NCBI RefSeq assembly: GCF_003265325.1
Contig: NZ_QGNX01000005.1
Location: 124,001 to 188,000, forward strand
Length of the DNA stretch: 64,000 nt
Reading direction: 5' to 3'
Source of the DNA: Oceanibium sediminis
GTDB lineage: Bacteria; Pseudomonadota; Alphaproteobacteria; Rhodobacterales; Rhodobacteraceae
A model generated the notes under the pieces. That model saw only the letters and a program-made list of their open reading frames with translations, had not been told where the DNA came from and searched no databases. Shown piece by piece: positions 36,640 to 45,570 of the stretch (its first letter is position 1; each line of letters opens with the position of its first letter). The position numbers and the translations under genes were made by a program.

Positions 36640-37008
36640 ATGGCACGCGTTCAGGCTTTCCTTGTCTTCACCGTCTCCGCGCTTCTGGCCGGGGGGGCGG
36701 TGGCCGGAACGGACGAGGCGCCGGAATGGGCAGATGTCTTCCAGATCTTCAATACGCGGTGCGTGAACTGTCATGCTGCGCATGGCGCGGCCAAGGGCTT
36801 GCGGCTCGATTCCTACCAGGCGGCCATCGCCGGTGGGCTTGCGGGGCCCGTCCTGTTGCCCGGCGATCCGGCGGGCAGCGAGATGGTGCGCCGTATCCTG
36901 GGCGAAAGCGTGCCGCGCATGCCGTTCCTGAGCACGCCGCTGCCCCAGGAAGAGATCGACGTCATCCTGCGCTGGGTGGAATCCGGCCTGCCCGAAACCC
37001 GCCCCTGA
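36640..37008 (+). CDS. Small periplasmic c-type cytochrome-like protein
   Basis: 122 residues with a signal peptide (MARVQAFLVFTVSALLAGGAVA) and one haem site CVNCH (about residues 49-53) followed by LRLDSYQAAIAGG and RMPFLSTPLPQEEIDVILRWVESG. This matches the short cytochrome c domain found attached to planctomycete-type proteins or standing alone. The ATG at 36640 is set by the signal peptide; the frame is open further upstream. Confidence 0.8.
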   Translation: MARVQAFLVFTVSALLAGGAVAGTDEAPEWADVFQIFNTRCVNCHAAHGAAKGLRLDSYQAAIAGGLAGPVLLPGDPAGSEMVRRILGESVPRMPFLSTPLPQEEIDVILRWVESGLPETRP

Positions 37009-37074
37009 GCGGTCCCGCGGCCGCGTCGCGCCGGAGCGGTGAGGGGTGGCAGTCCAGACCCGGGCCCGGCCCTG

Positions 37075-37710
37075 TCACGCCTGCAGGACGCCGTTTTCCA
37101 AAGCATAGCGCGTCAGCCCGGCGGTGGAGCTGATCCCGAGCTTGCGCTTGATGTTCTTGCGGTGAGTTTCCACCGTGCGGATCGAGATTTCCAGCGCTTC
37201 CGCCACCTCACGATTGGACTTGCCCGAGGCGAGGGCCAGCAGCACCGTCTGCTCGCGGCTGGTCAGCGGTTCGCGGCCGTCTTCGGGGTCCATCACTTGC
37301 GCGGTGCCGGTGCAAAGATAGGTGCCCCCAGCGTAGACGGTGTTGATCGCGGTCACGATGTCGTCGGTGTCCACGTCCTTCAGCACATAGCCGCGCGCGC
37401 CGTGGCGCATCGCGGTGGCGATATACTCGGGCGTGTCGTGCATCGACAGGATCAGCACCCGCGCGCCGGGGTCACGCTCCAGCAGCAGCTCTGTCGCGGC
37501 CAGGCCGTTCATCTCGGGCATGTTGAGGTCCATCAGCACGATATCCGGCATCAGGCGCTCATAGGCCACGAGCACCTCCTTGCCGTTGGAGGCGGTGCCA
37601 ACGACCACGATCCCGTCATAGGTTTCCAGAACGCCCGCCACGCCCTGCACGACAAGGGGATGGTCATCGGCGATCAGCACGCGGATCAAACGGGGCTCGT
37701 CAGAGGTCAT
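37075..37710 (-). CDS. NarL/FixJ family response regulator
   Basis: 211 residues: receiver domain with phospho-acceptor D61 (IVLMDLNMPEMNG), the conserved K in GYVLKDVD, and a LuxR-type helix-turn-helix at the C-terminus (LASGKSNREVAEALEISIRTVETHRKNI). Its start overlaps the stop of the sensor kinase gene by 4 bases, so the two form a pair. Targets are not evident; the nitrile hydratase genes follow closely upstream on the same strand. Confidence 0.93.
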   Translation of the reverse strand: MTSDEPRLIRVLIADDHPLVVQGVAGVLETYDGIVVVGTASNGKEVLVAYERLMPDIVLMDLNMPEMNGLAATELLLERDPGARVLILSMHDTPEYIATAMRHGARGYVLKDVDTDDIVTAINTVYAGGTYLCTGTAQVMDPEDGREPLTSREQTVLLALASGKSNREVAEALEISIRTVETHRKNIKRKLGISSTAGLTRYALENGVLQA

Positions 37711-39146
37711 GCGCTTTCCTTCCGGGCGGGGGGTGGGGAACTGTCCGAACGCAGCAGGTGTTTCAGCGGGATCTGCGCCGTCACCACCGTGCCGGCGGCG
37801 GTGCTCTGGATCTGCAAGTTGCCGTCGAGGTGCTCGATCCGTTCGGCCATGTTGCGCAGGCCGACGCCGGGCCGGGTGTCCTGCCGGTGCAAGTCCATCC
37901 CGACGCCGTTGTCCTCGATGCGAAGGGTGGCGCCGCTTCTGTGGCCCCAGGCGCGCAGCTTCACCTCGGTCGCGTTGGCGTGGCGCTCGATGTTGGTCAG
38001 TGCCTCTTGCGCGACGCGGTAGAGCGCGGTCTTGGCCTCCGCCGTCAGGCGGTTGCGGAACACAGCCGTGTCGAACTCGGAGTGAATCCCGGTGCGCGCG
38101 GCGAATTCGTCGACAAGCGTCTTCAGCGCCGGGCCGAGGCCCAGGTCGTCCAGCACGCCGGGGCGCAGGTCGCGGCTGATCCGCCGTACTTCCTGGATCG
38201 CGTCGTTCAGCCCGTCGGTCGAGCTGAGGATGCCCTCGGCCACGCCGGGCTTGCCCGCGCGCAGGCGCCGCCCCGCGATGTCCAGCCCGTAGCGCACGCC
38301 GATCAGGATCTGGCTGATCCCGTCATGCAATTCGCGCGCCACGCGGGAGCGTTCCTCTTCCTGCGTGTCGAAGATGCGCTGGGTCAGCGCCTTCAGCTTG
38401 GTGTCCGCCAGCCGGCGCTCGCGGATGTTGATCCACAGCCCCGAGACGAAGACCAACAGCAGTGCGAGCAGCGTGATCCCCGCGATCCACAGGAAGGTGC
38501 GCTGGATGCGCGCCTCGGTCGCGGCGCGGGCGCTGGCCACCTGGGCGATCACGTCGTCGATCCAGATCCCGGTGCCCACCGCCCATCGCCAGTCCTGAAG
38601 GCCGATGACGTAGGAATACATCGGCGTCGCCACCCCTGTGGAGGGCTTGGGCCAGACGTATTCGTGGATGCCGCCACCCTGGCGCGCGATCTCGACCAGG
38701 CGGCGCACGACGTACTCTCCGTCCTGGTTCGGCACGTCCCACCAGTTCCGGTTGATCAGGTAGGTCTGCTTGGGGCTGACAAGGTTGGTGCCGTCGTAAT
38801 CGTAGACGAAGAAGAAACCATCGCTGCCATAGGTCATCGCCGCGAGGATCTGCGCCACGCGGGTCTTGGCCTGCGCGTCATCGGGGGCGGCGTTGCCGTA
38901 GATATGCCCGATCGAGGTCCGCGCGAGGCTCATGTAGTTCGACAGCTCGGATTGCTTGGCTTCCAGCAGGCGTTCCTCAAGCAGCTTGATCTCCTGCTCG
39001 GCCAGCGCGCGGGACTGGACCGCGACCAGCACGGCCATGGCCGAGGCGGCGAAGACGAGCGGCACCGTCGCCAGCAGAAACAGCTTCTGCCCGTAGGTCA
39101 GCCATGTCCTCGCCGGGGTCTTCGGGCCTTCTGCGGTCTGTCGCAT
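37707..39146 (-). CDS. Membrane sensor histidine kinase with Cache domain
   Basis: 479 residues: transmembrane helix about 22-43, periplasmic single Cache domain (about 50-205; GFFFVYDYDGTNLVSPKQ, INRNWWDVPN, WRWAVGTGIWIDDV), second helix about 218-238, then a HisKA_3 domain with H274 (RVARELHDGISQ) and an HATPase domain (DNGVGMD). Cache domains of this type bind small organic ligands outside the cell. Partner of the NarL-type regulator encoded next. Confidence 0.92.
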   Translation of the reverse strand: MRQTAEGPKTPARTWLTYGQKLFLLATVPLVFAASAMAVLVAVQSRALAEQEIKLLEERLLEAKQSELSNYMSLARTSIGHIYGNAAPDDAQAKTRVAQILAAMTYGSDGFFFVYDYDGTNLVSPKQTYLINRNWWDVPNQDGEYVVRRLVEIARQGGGIHEYVWPKPSTGVATPMYSYVIGLQDWRWAVGTGIWIDDVIAQVASARAATEARIQRTFLWIAGITLLALLLVFVSGLWINIRERRLADTKLKALTQRIFDTQEEERSRVARELHDGISQILIGVRYGLDIAGRRLRAGKPGVAEGILSSTDGLNDAIQEVRRISRDLRPGVLDDLGLGPALKTLVDEFAARTGIHSEFDTAVFRNRLTAEAKTALYRVAQEALTNIERHANATEVKLRAWGHRSGATLRIEDNGVGMDLHRQDTRPGVGLRNMAERIEHLDGNLQIQSTAAGTVVTAQIPLKHLLRSDSSPPPARKESA

Positions 39147-39240
39147 TCAGCGGCCTTGTCCTGTCGCGTTCCCGTTACTAGACGCAATCCGCCGCGAAAG
39201 GTCAAACCGTCCGTGTGCGTTTCGCATGGTCCAGGGGCGC

Positions 39241-39579
39241 TTAGCGGTGCGGGTCGTTTTCAAGGCGGATCGGCGTGCCGTGGGGCGTGGCGGCGGCAGC
39301 GCGCCGCCAGGCGCTGGCGGTTTCGCGCACCGCGTCGGCCAGGGCCAGGGCGCGGGCGGCCAGCACCTCCTCCAGCGTTTCGAGCCAGTGGTCGTAGTAG
39401 TCCGCCCCGTCGTCGCGCGCGTGGCCGGGGGCGCGGCGGCGGCCGAACGCCTGGCCCCAGTCGGCCCACGTGAAGACACCGGCGTCGATCAGCGCCACGG
39501 TCAGCGCCACGGCCTGGGCTTGCCAGGGCGCGTCGAAAGGGGGCGTGTCAGGCGGGGTCGAGGTAGGGTTCGAAGGCAT
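39241..39579 (-). CDS. Nitrile hydratase accessory/activator protein
   Basis: 112-residue P14K-type protein needed to load cobalt into nitrile hydratase. Seen: FDAPWQAQAVALTVALIDAGVFTWADWGQAFG and DYYDHWLETLEEVLAARAL. It overlaps the 3' end of the beta-subunit gene by 32 bases, suggesting coupled translation. Last of three genes nthA-nthB-accessory on the - strand. Confidence 0.85.
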   Translation of the reverse strand: MPSNPTSTPPDTPPFDAPWQAQAVALTVALIDAGVFTWADWGQAFGRRRAPGHARDDGADYYDHWLETLEEVLAARALALADAVRETASAWRRAAAATPHGTPIRLENDPHR

Positions 39580-40207
39580 CGATCGTCACGCTCAGGTCGG
39601 GGTCCGCATCCGCGCCCCACAGGGTGGCCGCGTCGAAGACGACGGTATAGACCCACTGCGGCGCTTCCCCGCCGTCATGGGCATTGGTGTCAGGATAGAC
39701 GTGCACGCCGTGCACATGCTCGATCACGCCGGTCTTGTCGCGGGCGTAGGCGGGCAGGCGGGTGTGCCCTTCGGGCTGGTGGTTGCGCAGCCGCACCCAC
39801 TGCCCCGGCACGAACCTGGCCGGTGCGCTCGCGGGCCGCGCCACGGGGCCGCCGCTGGCCAGCATCGCGGCCACCCGATCCGGGGCGAGGCGCCGCGCGG
39901 CGGCGTCGGGCGGAACGCTCACCGCGCCGCCGGCCAGCTCGGCGGGGCTGAGAACGCCGGCGTCCTGCAACTGGCGCTCCAGGGCGAGGATCCAGATGCG
40001 ATAGTAGCTCGACGTCAGGTAGGTCGTGTGCGGCAGGCGTTCGCGCGCGTGCCGCCGCGCGTCGATGGTGAAATACCCCAGCGCGTTGCAGGCAACCGTC
40101 AGGGCCATGGCGCGCGCCTCCCACGGGGCGTGAAAGACCGGTGTTTCGGCTTCTGGCGTGACCCGGCCGAAGCCCGCGCGCCCGCCAAGATCATGCGGCC
40201 CGTTCAT
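39548..40207 (-). CDS. nthB: Nitrile hydratase beta subunit
   Basis: 219 residues starting MNGPHDLGGRAGFG, the classic beta-subunit opening, with APWEARAMALTVAC and the C-terminal barrel (FVPGQWVRLRNHQPEGHTRLPAYARDK, GVHVYPDTNAHDGG). Forms the active site cleft with NthA to hydrate nitriles to amides in the cytoplasm. Overlaps nthA by 4 bases (ATGA). Confidence 0.93.
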   Translation of the reverse strand: MNGPHDLGGRAGFGRVTPEAETPVFHAPWEARAMALTVACNALGYFTIDARRHARERLPHTTYLTSSYYRIWILALERQLQDAGVLSPAELAGGAVSVPPDAAARRLAPDRVAAMLASGGPVARPASAPARFVPGQWVRLRNHQPEGHTRLPAYARDKTGVIEHVHGVHVYPDTNAHDGGEAPQWVYTVVFDAATLWGADADPDLSVTIDAFEPYLDPA

Positions 40208-40806
40208 GGCGCGCTGACCAGCGCGGTGCCGATCATCGAATCGCGCGTCACCAGCGCGGCGAGGGCCTCTTCATCCAGCCCCTCGGTTCCTGCGGGGCGT
40301 TGCGGCACGACCATGTAGCGTACTTCCGAGGTCGAGTCCCGGACGCGGATTTTCGTTTCCTTGGGAAGTTTTACACCAAATTCCTCAAGCACTTTCCGAG
40401 GTTCCTTCACCGCCCGCGCACGATAGGGCGGCGACTTGTACCACACCGGCGGCAGGCCCAGCACCGGCCACGGGTAGCACGAGCACAGGGTGCACACGAT
40501 CAGGTTATGGGTCTGCGCGTCGTTGAAGACGGCGCGCATGTGCTCGCCCCCCGCGCCGCCGTAGCCAAGCTCGGCCACCGCGGAAACGGCGTCGCTGCGC
40601 AGCCGCGCCGCGTAGTCCGGATCTACCCATGCGCGGGCGACCACCCGCGCGCCGTTGCGCGGCCCGATTCGGGTTTCCATCGCCTCGACGATGGTGTCGA
40701 TCGTCGTAGGATCGACCAGGCCCTTTTCGGTCAGGATGGTTTCCAGCGCCCGGACGCGGGCGGTCATCTCGTCCATCTCGTTGTCTGCATGGTCGTGATC
40801 GTGCAT
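40204..40806 (-). CDS. nthA: Nitrile hydratase alpha subunit, cobalt type
   Basis: 200 residues. The metal motif CTLCSC is at C105-C108-C110; Thr at the second position marks the cobalt rather than iron form. Flanking YPWPVLGLPPVWYKSPPYRARAV is highly typical. Start at 40806 (MHDHDHADNEMDE) is preferred to an upstream ATG because the His/Asp-rich opening is usual. Divergent from a TRAP transporter across 191 bases, so a nitrile or amide substrate for that transporter is possible. Confidence 0.95.
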   Translation of the reverse strand: MHDHDHADNEMDEMTARVRALETILTEKGLVDPTTIDTIVEAMETRIGPRNGARVVARAWVDPDYAARLRSDAVSAVAELGYGGAGGEHMRAVFNDAQTHNLIVCTLCSCYPWPVLGLPPVWYKSPPYRARAVKEPRKVLEEFGVKLPKETKIRVRDSTSEVRYMVVPQRPAGTEGLDEEALAALVTRDSMIGTALVSAP

Positions 40807-40997
40807 GGCGCGGCCCTGTTCGCAACTCTTCTTGGCGAGTGAATGCCAGCCCGCGGGCAAATGCAAAAAAAAACGGCAGTTGCCGCAAAGTCAGGGTTTG
40901 TCGGTATTTTCCTTTGCCGCGGGGCAGACTAGAACTGCAGTCATAAAACAACTGCCCGGCAACAAGGGCCAGGCAAGAATTATATTGGGAGAGACTG

Positions 40998-42077
40998 ATG
41001 GATCGCCGTTCCTTTCTGCGGGCTTCCGCCCTTGGATCAACCGCAGCCGCAACCGGGCTTGCCGCCCCCGCCTATGCCCAGGGCAAGCGCACGCTGACGC
41101 TTGTCACCACATGGGGCCGGGGCCTTGCCGGTGTGCACGACAGCGCGCAGCGCTGTGCCGACATGATCACCGCGATGTCGGACGGTCAGCTGACAATCGA
41201 TCTGAAGGCCGCCGGCGAACTCGTTGGTGCGTTTGAGGTTTTTGACGCCGTGACCTCTGGCCAGGCGGACATGTACCACGGGGCCGACTACTATTTCACC
41301 GGGCAGCACCCGGGCTACGCCTTCTTCACGGCGACGCCCTTCGGCATGACCGCGCAGGAGCTGGTGAACTGGTACTACTACGACGGCGGCATGGAGCTGC
41401 ACGACAAGCTGGGCGAGGTGTTCAACCTGAAGTCCTTCCTCGGCGGCAACACCGGCGCGCAGGCCGGTGGCTGGTTCCGCGCCGAGATCAACGGCCCTGA
41501 GGATTTCAATGGCCTGAAGTTCCGCATGCCGGGCCTTGGCGGCAAGGCGCTGGGTTACATGGGGGCGTCGGTCCAGAACCTGCCGGGTGCCGAAGTGTAC
41601 CAGGCGCTGGCCTCCGGTGCGATCGACGGGACCGAGTGGATCGGCCCCTGGGCCGACGAAAAGGCGGGCTTCCAGGAAATCACCAAGATCTACTACCCCG
41701 CCGGTTTCCACGAGCCGGGCGCGGGCCTGTCGCTGGCCACCAACCGCGAGGTGTATGACAGCCTCACCCCCGCGCAGCAGAAGATCATCGAGGTGGCGGC
41801 AGGCGAAGCGCATCAGAACAACCTGGCGCAGTTCCTGTCCAACAACGGCGCCGCGCTGCAGCGCCTGATCGCCGGCGGCGTGACCGTCCGCGAGTTCCCC
41901 GACGATGTCTGGGATGCCTTCGGCGCCGCGTCGCAGCAGGTCTATGACGAGAACATGGGCGACGACCTGTTCAAGGAAATCTACGAAAGCGCCCAGGCGT
42001 CGATGCGCTCCTCTTCCGGGTGGCTGACCCGCTCCGAGGGCGTGTATCGCGCTCAGCGCGACCGGGTCCTGGGCTGA
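40998..42077 (+). CDS. TRAP transporter substrate-binding protein (Tat-exported DctP type)
   Basis: 359 residues with a twin-arginine signal (MDRRSFLRASALGSTAAATG), so it is exported folded. Belongs to the TakP/mannitol-chloroaromatic DctP group: VTTWGRGLAGVHDSAQRCAD, FTATPFGMTAQELVNWYYYDGG and FRMPGLGGKALGYMGAS. GGGAGAG precedes the start. Followed by a strong terminator before the permease genes, so it is made in excess. Confidence 0.93.
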   Translation: MDRRSFLRASALGSTAAATGLAAPAYAQGKRTLTLVTTWGRGLAGVHDSAQRCADMITAMSDGQLTIDLKAAGELVGAFEVFDAVTSGQADMYHGADYYFTGQHPGYAFFTATPFGMTAQELVNWYYYDGGMELHDKLGEVFNLKSFLGGNTGAQAGGWFRAEINGPEDFNGLKFRMPGLGGKALGYMGASVQNLPGAEVYQALASGAIDGTEWIGPWADEKAGFQEITKIYYPAGFHEPGAGLSLATNREVYDSLTPAQQKIIEVAAGEAHQNNLAQFLSNNGAALQRLIAGGVTVREFPDDVWDAFGAASQQVYDENMGDDLFKEIYESAQASMRSSSGWLTRSEGVYRAQRDRVLG

Positions 42078-42090
42078 GCGTAACAGTCGG

Positions 42091-42123
42091 AAAACCCCGC
42101 AGGTGCCAGCCTGCGGGGTTTTC
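42091..42123 (+). terminator. Intercistronic terminator after the TRAP binding-protein gene
   Basis: Thirteen-base perfect stem AAAACCCCGCAGG (42091-42103) and CCTGCGGGGTTTT (42110-42122) with a 6-base loop. The T-rich end of the right arm serves as the tract. Sits 13 bases after the stop and 50 bases before dctQ. Confidence 0.85.
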
Positions 42124-42173
42124 TGTATGCACCGGGTCCAACCGGGAAACCCCCAGCACAAGGGGAGAGTGGC

Positions 42174-43070
42174 ATGATCGACGGATTGGTGTGGGTGATC
42201 ACCAACCTGGTTGCCGGATTTCTGAATATCTTCCGCGCCTTGGCGCAGACCGAAACCTGGCTCGACTGGTCCGACAAGGAAGCGCTGGGGCGCTTCATCT
42301 ACTACGGCGGATCGACGGAGTTCTTCTTTTCGGTCACCGCGTTCTTTCTGAGCATCCTTGCCGCCGGGCTGGTCTGGCGGCGGTTCCTGTGGGGCGTCGT
42401 CGTCGGGCTCGAAGGGGTTGCGAACACGCTTGGACGGCTGTTCGCCTGGGCCGGTCTGCTGATGGTCCTGCAACAGGTGATGATCGTCTTTCTGCAACGG
42501 ATCTTCCGCGTCTCGGAAATCTCGTTCGGGCCGTTCGGATACGCCTTCGCGCGCGACCTCAGCTGGTGGTCCGAGGAGCTGAAGCTCTATAACGCGATGA
42601 TCGTCGTGCTGTGCTGTGCTTACACCTTCGTGCAGGGCGGGCATGTGCGGGTCGATCTGTTCTACGCCGGGATGCGGTTTCGGGCCAAGAAGGTGGTGGA
42701 CATGCTCGGCTCGCTGCTGTTCATCCTGCCGTCGATGACGCTGACCTGGCTGTTCGGCTGGTACTTCATGTGGCGCCACCTGGTGACGCCCAAGATCAAC
42801 GCCACCGAAACGCTTGAGGCGACGCTGCGCAAATCCAAGCTGATGAAGTGGAACGTGGAAACCATCGGCTTCTCGCCGAACGGGTTCGACGCCTACTTCC
42901 TGTTCAAGCTGCTGCTGGTGACTTTCGCGGGCATGATGTTCGTGCAGGGCTGGGCCTTCTTCTATCGCTCGCTCCTCGAATTCCTCGAAGGCGAGCAGAG
43001 CGCGGGCAAATACCTCGACAAGGATGTCCTTGAAGACACCACGGCGGAACACGCCGCCGAAACGCATTAA
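42174..43070 (+). CDS. TRAP transporter small permease (DctQ type, long form)
   Basis: 298-residue membrane protein, longer than the usual DctQ (about 170). Hydrophobic segments include IYYGGSTEFFFSVTAFFLSILAAGLVW, FAWAGLLMVLQQVMIVFLQ, MIVVLCCAYTFVQGG and LGSLLFILPSMTLTWLFGWY; the DctQ-like SWWSEELKLYNAMIV is near residue 125. The long form accompanies TakP-type TRAP systems. Ends 12 bases before dctM. Confidence 0.85.
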   Translation: MIDGLVWVITNLVAGFLNIFRALAQTETWLDWSDKEALGRFIYYGGSTEFFFSVTAFFLSILAAGLVWRRFLWGVVVGLEGVANTLGRLFAWAGLLMVLQQVMIVFLQRIFRVSEISFGPFGYAFARDLSWWSEELKLYNAMIVVLCCAYTFVQGGHVRVDLFYAGMRFRAKKVVDMLGSLLFILPSMTLTWLFGWYFMWRHLVTPKINATETLEATLRKSKLMKWNVETIGFSPNGFDAYFLFKLLLVTFAGMMFVQGWAFFYRSLLEFLEGEQSAGKYLDKDVLEDTTAEHAAETH

Positions 43071-43082
43071 AGGGGCAGGGGC

Positions 43083-45440
43083 ATGATTTTCGGACTCGAC
43101 GGGATCGAGGTAGGCCTCATCATCGTTTTCTTCTGCCTGTTCTCGGGCATCATGTCGGGCTTTCCGGTGGCCTTCGCCATTGGCGGCTCGGCGGTCATTT
43201 CCTTCGGGATCATCGCCTTTCTCGACCAAGGCGGGATCCTGGTCCACCAGGCGATCGACCTTGGCAGCGCGGAATACCAGGCGCTGATCGCCGAGGGCGT
43301 CCGGCGGGACGCGATATCGATCTTCCGATACCCGGATCTTCCGCGCACCATCGAGCCGCTTTTGCAGGGCGGCTGGGAGGATGCGCTGAACCGCAACCTC
43401 AGCTTCATCGTGAACCGCATGAACGAGCGTGTCCTCGCGGGCCCGTCGATCGAGACGCTGCTGGCGGTGGCCATGTTCGTGCTGATGGGGATCACGCTGG
43501 AACGCTCGCGCATCGCGAACGACCTGCTGACCACCATGGCGCGGGTCTTCGGCCCGCTGCCGGGCGGGCTGGCGGTGTCCATCGTGGTGGTGGGGGCGTT
43601 CCTTGCCGCCTCGACCGGGATCGTGGGGGCGACCGTGGTGACCATGGGGCTGCTCGCCCTGCCGACGATGCTGCGCAACAACTATTCGCCCGAACTGGCG
43701 ACGGGGGTGATCGCCGCCTCCGGCACGCTGGGGCAGATCATTCCGCCGTCCATCGTGATCGTGCTGCTCGGCACGCTGGCGGGGGACCTTTACGCCACCG
43801 CTCAGGAAGAGCGCGCCGCGCTGGTGGGCTGTTCGGATGCGCTGACCTACCTGGGTGAGCCCGCCGTGCTGTCGGTGGGCACGCTGTTCCAGGCGGCAGT
43901 GATCCCGGGGATCATGCTGGCGGGGCTGTACGGCCTCTACGCCTTCGGCTTCGCACTGCTGCGCCCGGAAAAGGCGCCACCAATCCCCTCGGCCGACAGC
44001 GATGGCCACGGGCGCGGCAAGGGTCATGGGCTGACCTGGTTCCTGGCGGTGCCGCTTGGCATCGTCGCCTTTGCGGTGGCGGCCAACAGCTTCGGGCTTT
44101 CGGGCAGCCAGACCATCGCCGTGGACCGGTTCGCCGCACAGGGCCAGACGGCAGAGCTGCGCACCAACGTCTCGGATGATTGCCGCGCGGCGATGATCGA
44201 GCTGCACGGGCAGGAGGCGTGGGACAGGTCCGTCGCCACCCAGGCCGAGATTGAGGCCGGCGGCGGTGCCGCGACCATGGAAGAGCGGGAGCTTTCCGAC
44301 GAGCAGATGGCCGAGGCCCGCACGCAGGCTCTGGTGGATGCCGCGCCCGTCGGTTCCGGCTTGACGATCATGCTGGTGATGTTCGCGCTGATCTTCGCGC
44401 TGGCCCACGGCGTGATGCCCGACGCGCAGCGCCGCCCGCTCTACCTCGGGGTTGCTGGGGTCGTGCTGGCCGTCGTGGTAGACATCCTGACGCTGACGCC
44501 GCTGTCCTCGCCGGGGACGGTGTTCCTGTTGCAGGGCATTCCCTTCGCGATGATCCTGATCGGCGCGCGCGCCGCCTTCGCGCGGCTGGCCACGAACGAG
44601 CTGCTGCGCGTCGTCTTTCCGCCGCTGGTGCTGATCGTCGCGGTGCTGGGCTCGATCCTCGGTGGGGTCACCAACCCCACCCCGGCGGCCGCGCTGGGGG
44701 CCGCGGGGGCGATCATGCTGGCCGCCTATCGAAAACTGCAGGAAGAGGGGGCCTCGGGGTCGCTGATCCTGATGTCCAGCTTTGCGCTGGTGATCATGCT
44801 GCTCGTCGGGGTGAACTTCGATCTGCGCGTCAACATCGAGGAGGTGAGCGTCGAGAACTGGATCGCCTTCGGCGTCGCGCAGGTGGCCTATACGGTCGCG
44901 ATGCTCGGCCTCGTCTTCGCATGTTTCGTGCTGGCGCGGGGCAGGGTGCTGAGCCCGGTGGTGCGCGAGACGGCGAAGGTCACCTCCATGGTCTTCGCGA
45001 TCCTGATCGGCAGCCAGATGCTGAACCTCGTGGTGATCAGCTTCGGGGGCGAGCATTACATCCAGGACTTCCTGCGCAGCTTCGACCGGGAGTGGGTCGT
45101 GTTCCTGCTGGTGATGCTGGTGCTGTTCATCCTGGGCTTCGTGCTGGATTTCCTCGAGATCATCTACATCGTGATCCCCATCGTCGGCCCGGTGATCTAC
45201 GGCGGCACGATGGACCCGAAATGGGTGACGATCATGATCGCGGTGAACCTGCAGACCAGCTTCCTGACGCCGCCCTTCGGCTTTGCGCTGTTCTACCTGC
45301 GCGGGGTGGCCCCGGCGAGCGTGACGACATGGCACATCTATCGCGGGGTGATCCCCTTCGTGCTGATCCAGGTCTTCGCGCTGCTGATGTTCTGGGTCTT
45401 TCCGGGCATCGTCACCGTGCTGCCGGACGCCTTCAACTGA
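43083..45440 (+). CDS. TRAP transporter large permease (DctM type, 785 residues)
   Basis: Very long DctM protein; ordinary members have about 430 residues. The DctM core is clear at GIMSGFPVAFAIGGSAVISFG, STGIVGATVVTMGLLALPTML and ASGTLGQIIPPSIVIVL, and at the C-terminus VNLQTSFLTPPFGFALFYLRG. Between them lie two extras: a soluble insert at about residues 55-140, and a long middle region (about 300-560) with a hydrophilic stretch and further membrane helices. Long forms are known in TakP-type systems. Confidence 0.9.
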   Translation: MIFGLDGIEVGLIIVFFCLFSGIMSGFPVAFAIGGSAVISFGIIAFLDQGGILVHQAIDLGSAEYQALIAEGVRRDAISIFRYPDLPRTIEPLLQGGWEDALNRNLSFIVNRMNERVLAGPSIETLLAVAMFVLMGITLERSRIANDLLTTMARVFGPLPGGLAVSIVVVGAFLAASTGIVGATVVTMGLLALPTMLRNNYSPELATGVIAASGTLGQIIPPSIVIVLLGTLAGDLYATAQEERAALVGCSDALTYLGEPAVLSVGTLFQAAVIPGIMLAGLYGLYAFGFALLRPEKAPPIPSADSDGHGRGKGHGLTWFLAVPLGIVAFAVAANSFGLSGSQTIAVDRFAAQGQTAELRTNVSDDCRAAMIELHGQEAWDRSVATQAEIEAGGGAATMEERELSDEQMAEARTQALVDAAPVGSGLTIMLVMFALIFALAHGVMPDAQRRPLYLGVAGVVLAVVVDILTLTPLSSPGTVFLLQGIPFAMILIGARAAFARLATNELLRVVFPPLVLIVAVLGSILGGVTNPTPAAALGAAGAIMLAAYRKLQEEGASGSLILMSSFALVIMLLVGVNFDLRVNIEEVSVENWIAFGVAQVAYTVAMLGLVFACFVLARGRVLSPVVRETAKVTSMVFAILIGSQMLNLVVISFGGEHYIQDFLRSFDREWVVFLLVMLVLFILGFVLDFLEIIYIVIPIVGPVIYGGTMDPKWVTIMIAVNLQTSFLTPPFGFALFYLRGVAPASVTTWHIYRGVIPFVLIQVFALLMFWVFPGIVTVLPDAFN

Positions 45441-45465
45441 GCCTATCGCCAGCTGATCCGACGGA

Positions 45466-45495
45466 GGGCCCCGCCACGGCGGGGCCCTTTCTGTT
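45466..45495 (+). terminator. Terminator after the TRAP dctM gene
   Basis: Nine-base perfect stem AGGGCCCCG (45466-45474) and CGGGGCCCT (45481-45489) with a 6-base loop, followed by TTTCTGTT, 26 bases after the stop. Confidence 0.8.
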
Positions 45496-45570
45496 ACTCC
45501 CCATTCCCGCAAGCGCGGGAACGGGGCCCGTGGCGCGCGGGGCGTGGCGGGGGTGATCTGTTGTGGGGGC

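Noticed and set aside
40204-40806. Iron-type nitrile hydratase or thiocyanate hydrolase
   Set aside because: The motif is CTLCSC (cobalt type), and the beta subunit has the ordinary nitrile hydratase layout as one separate gene.
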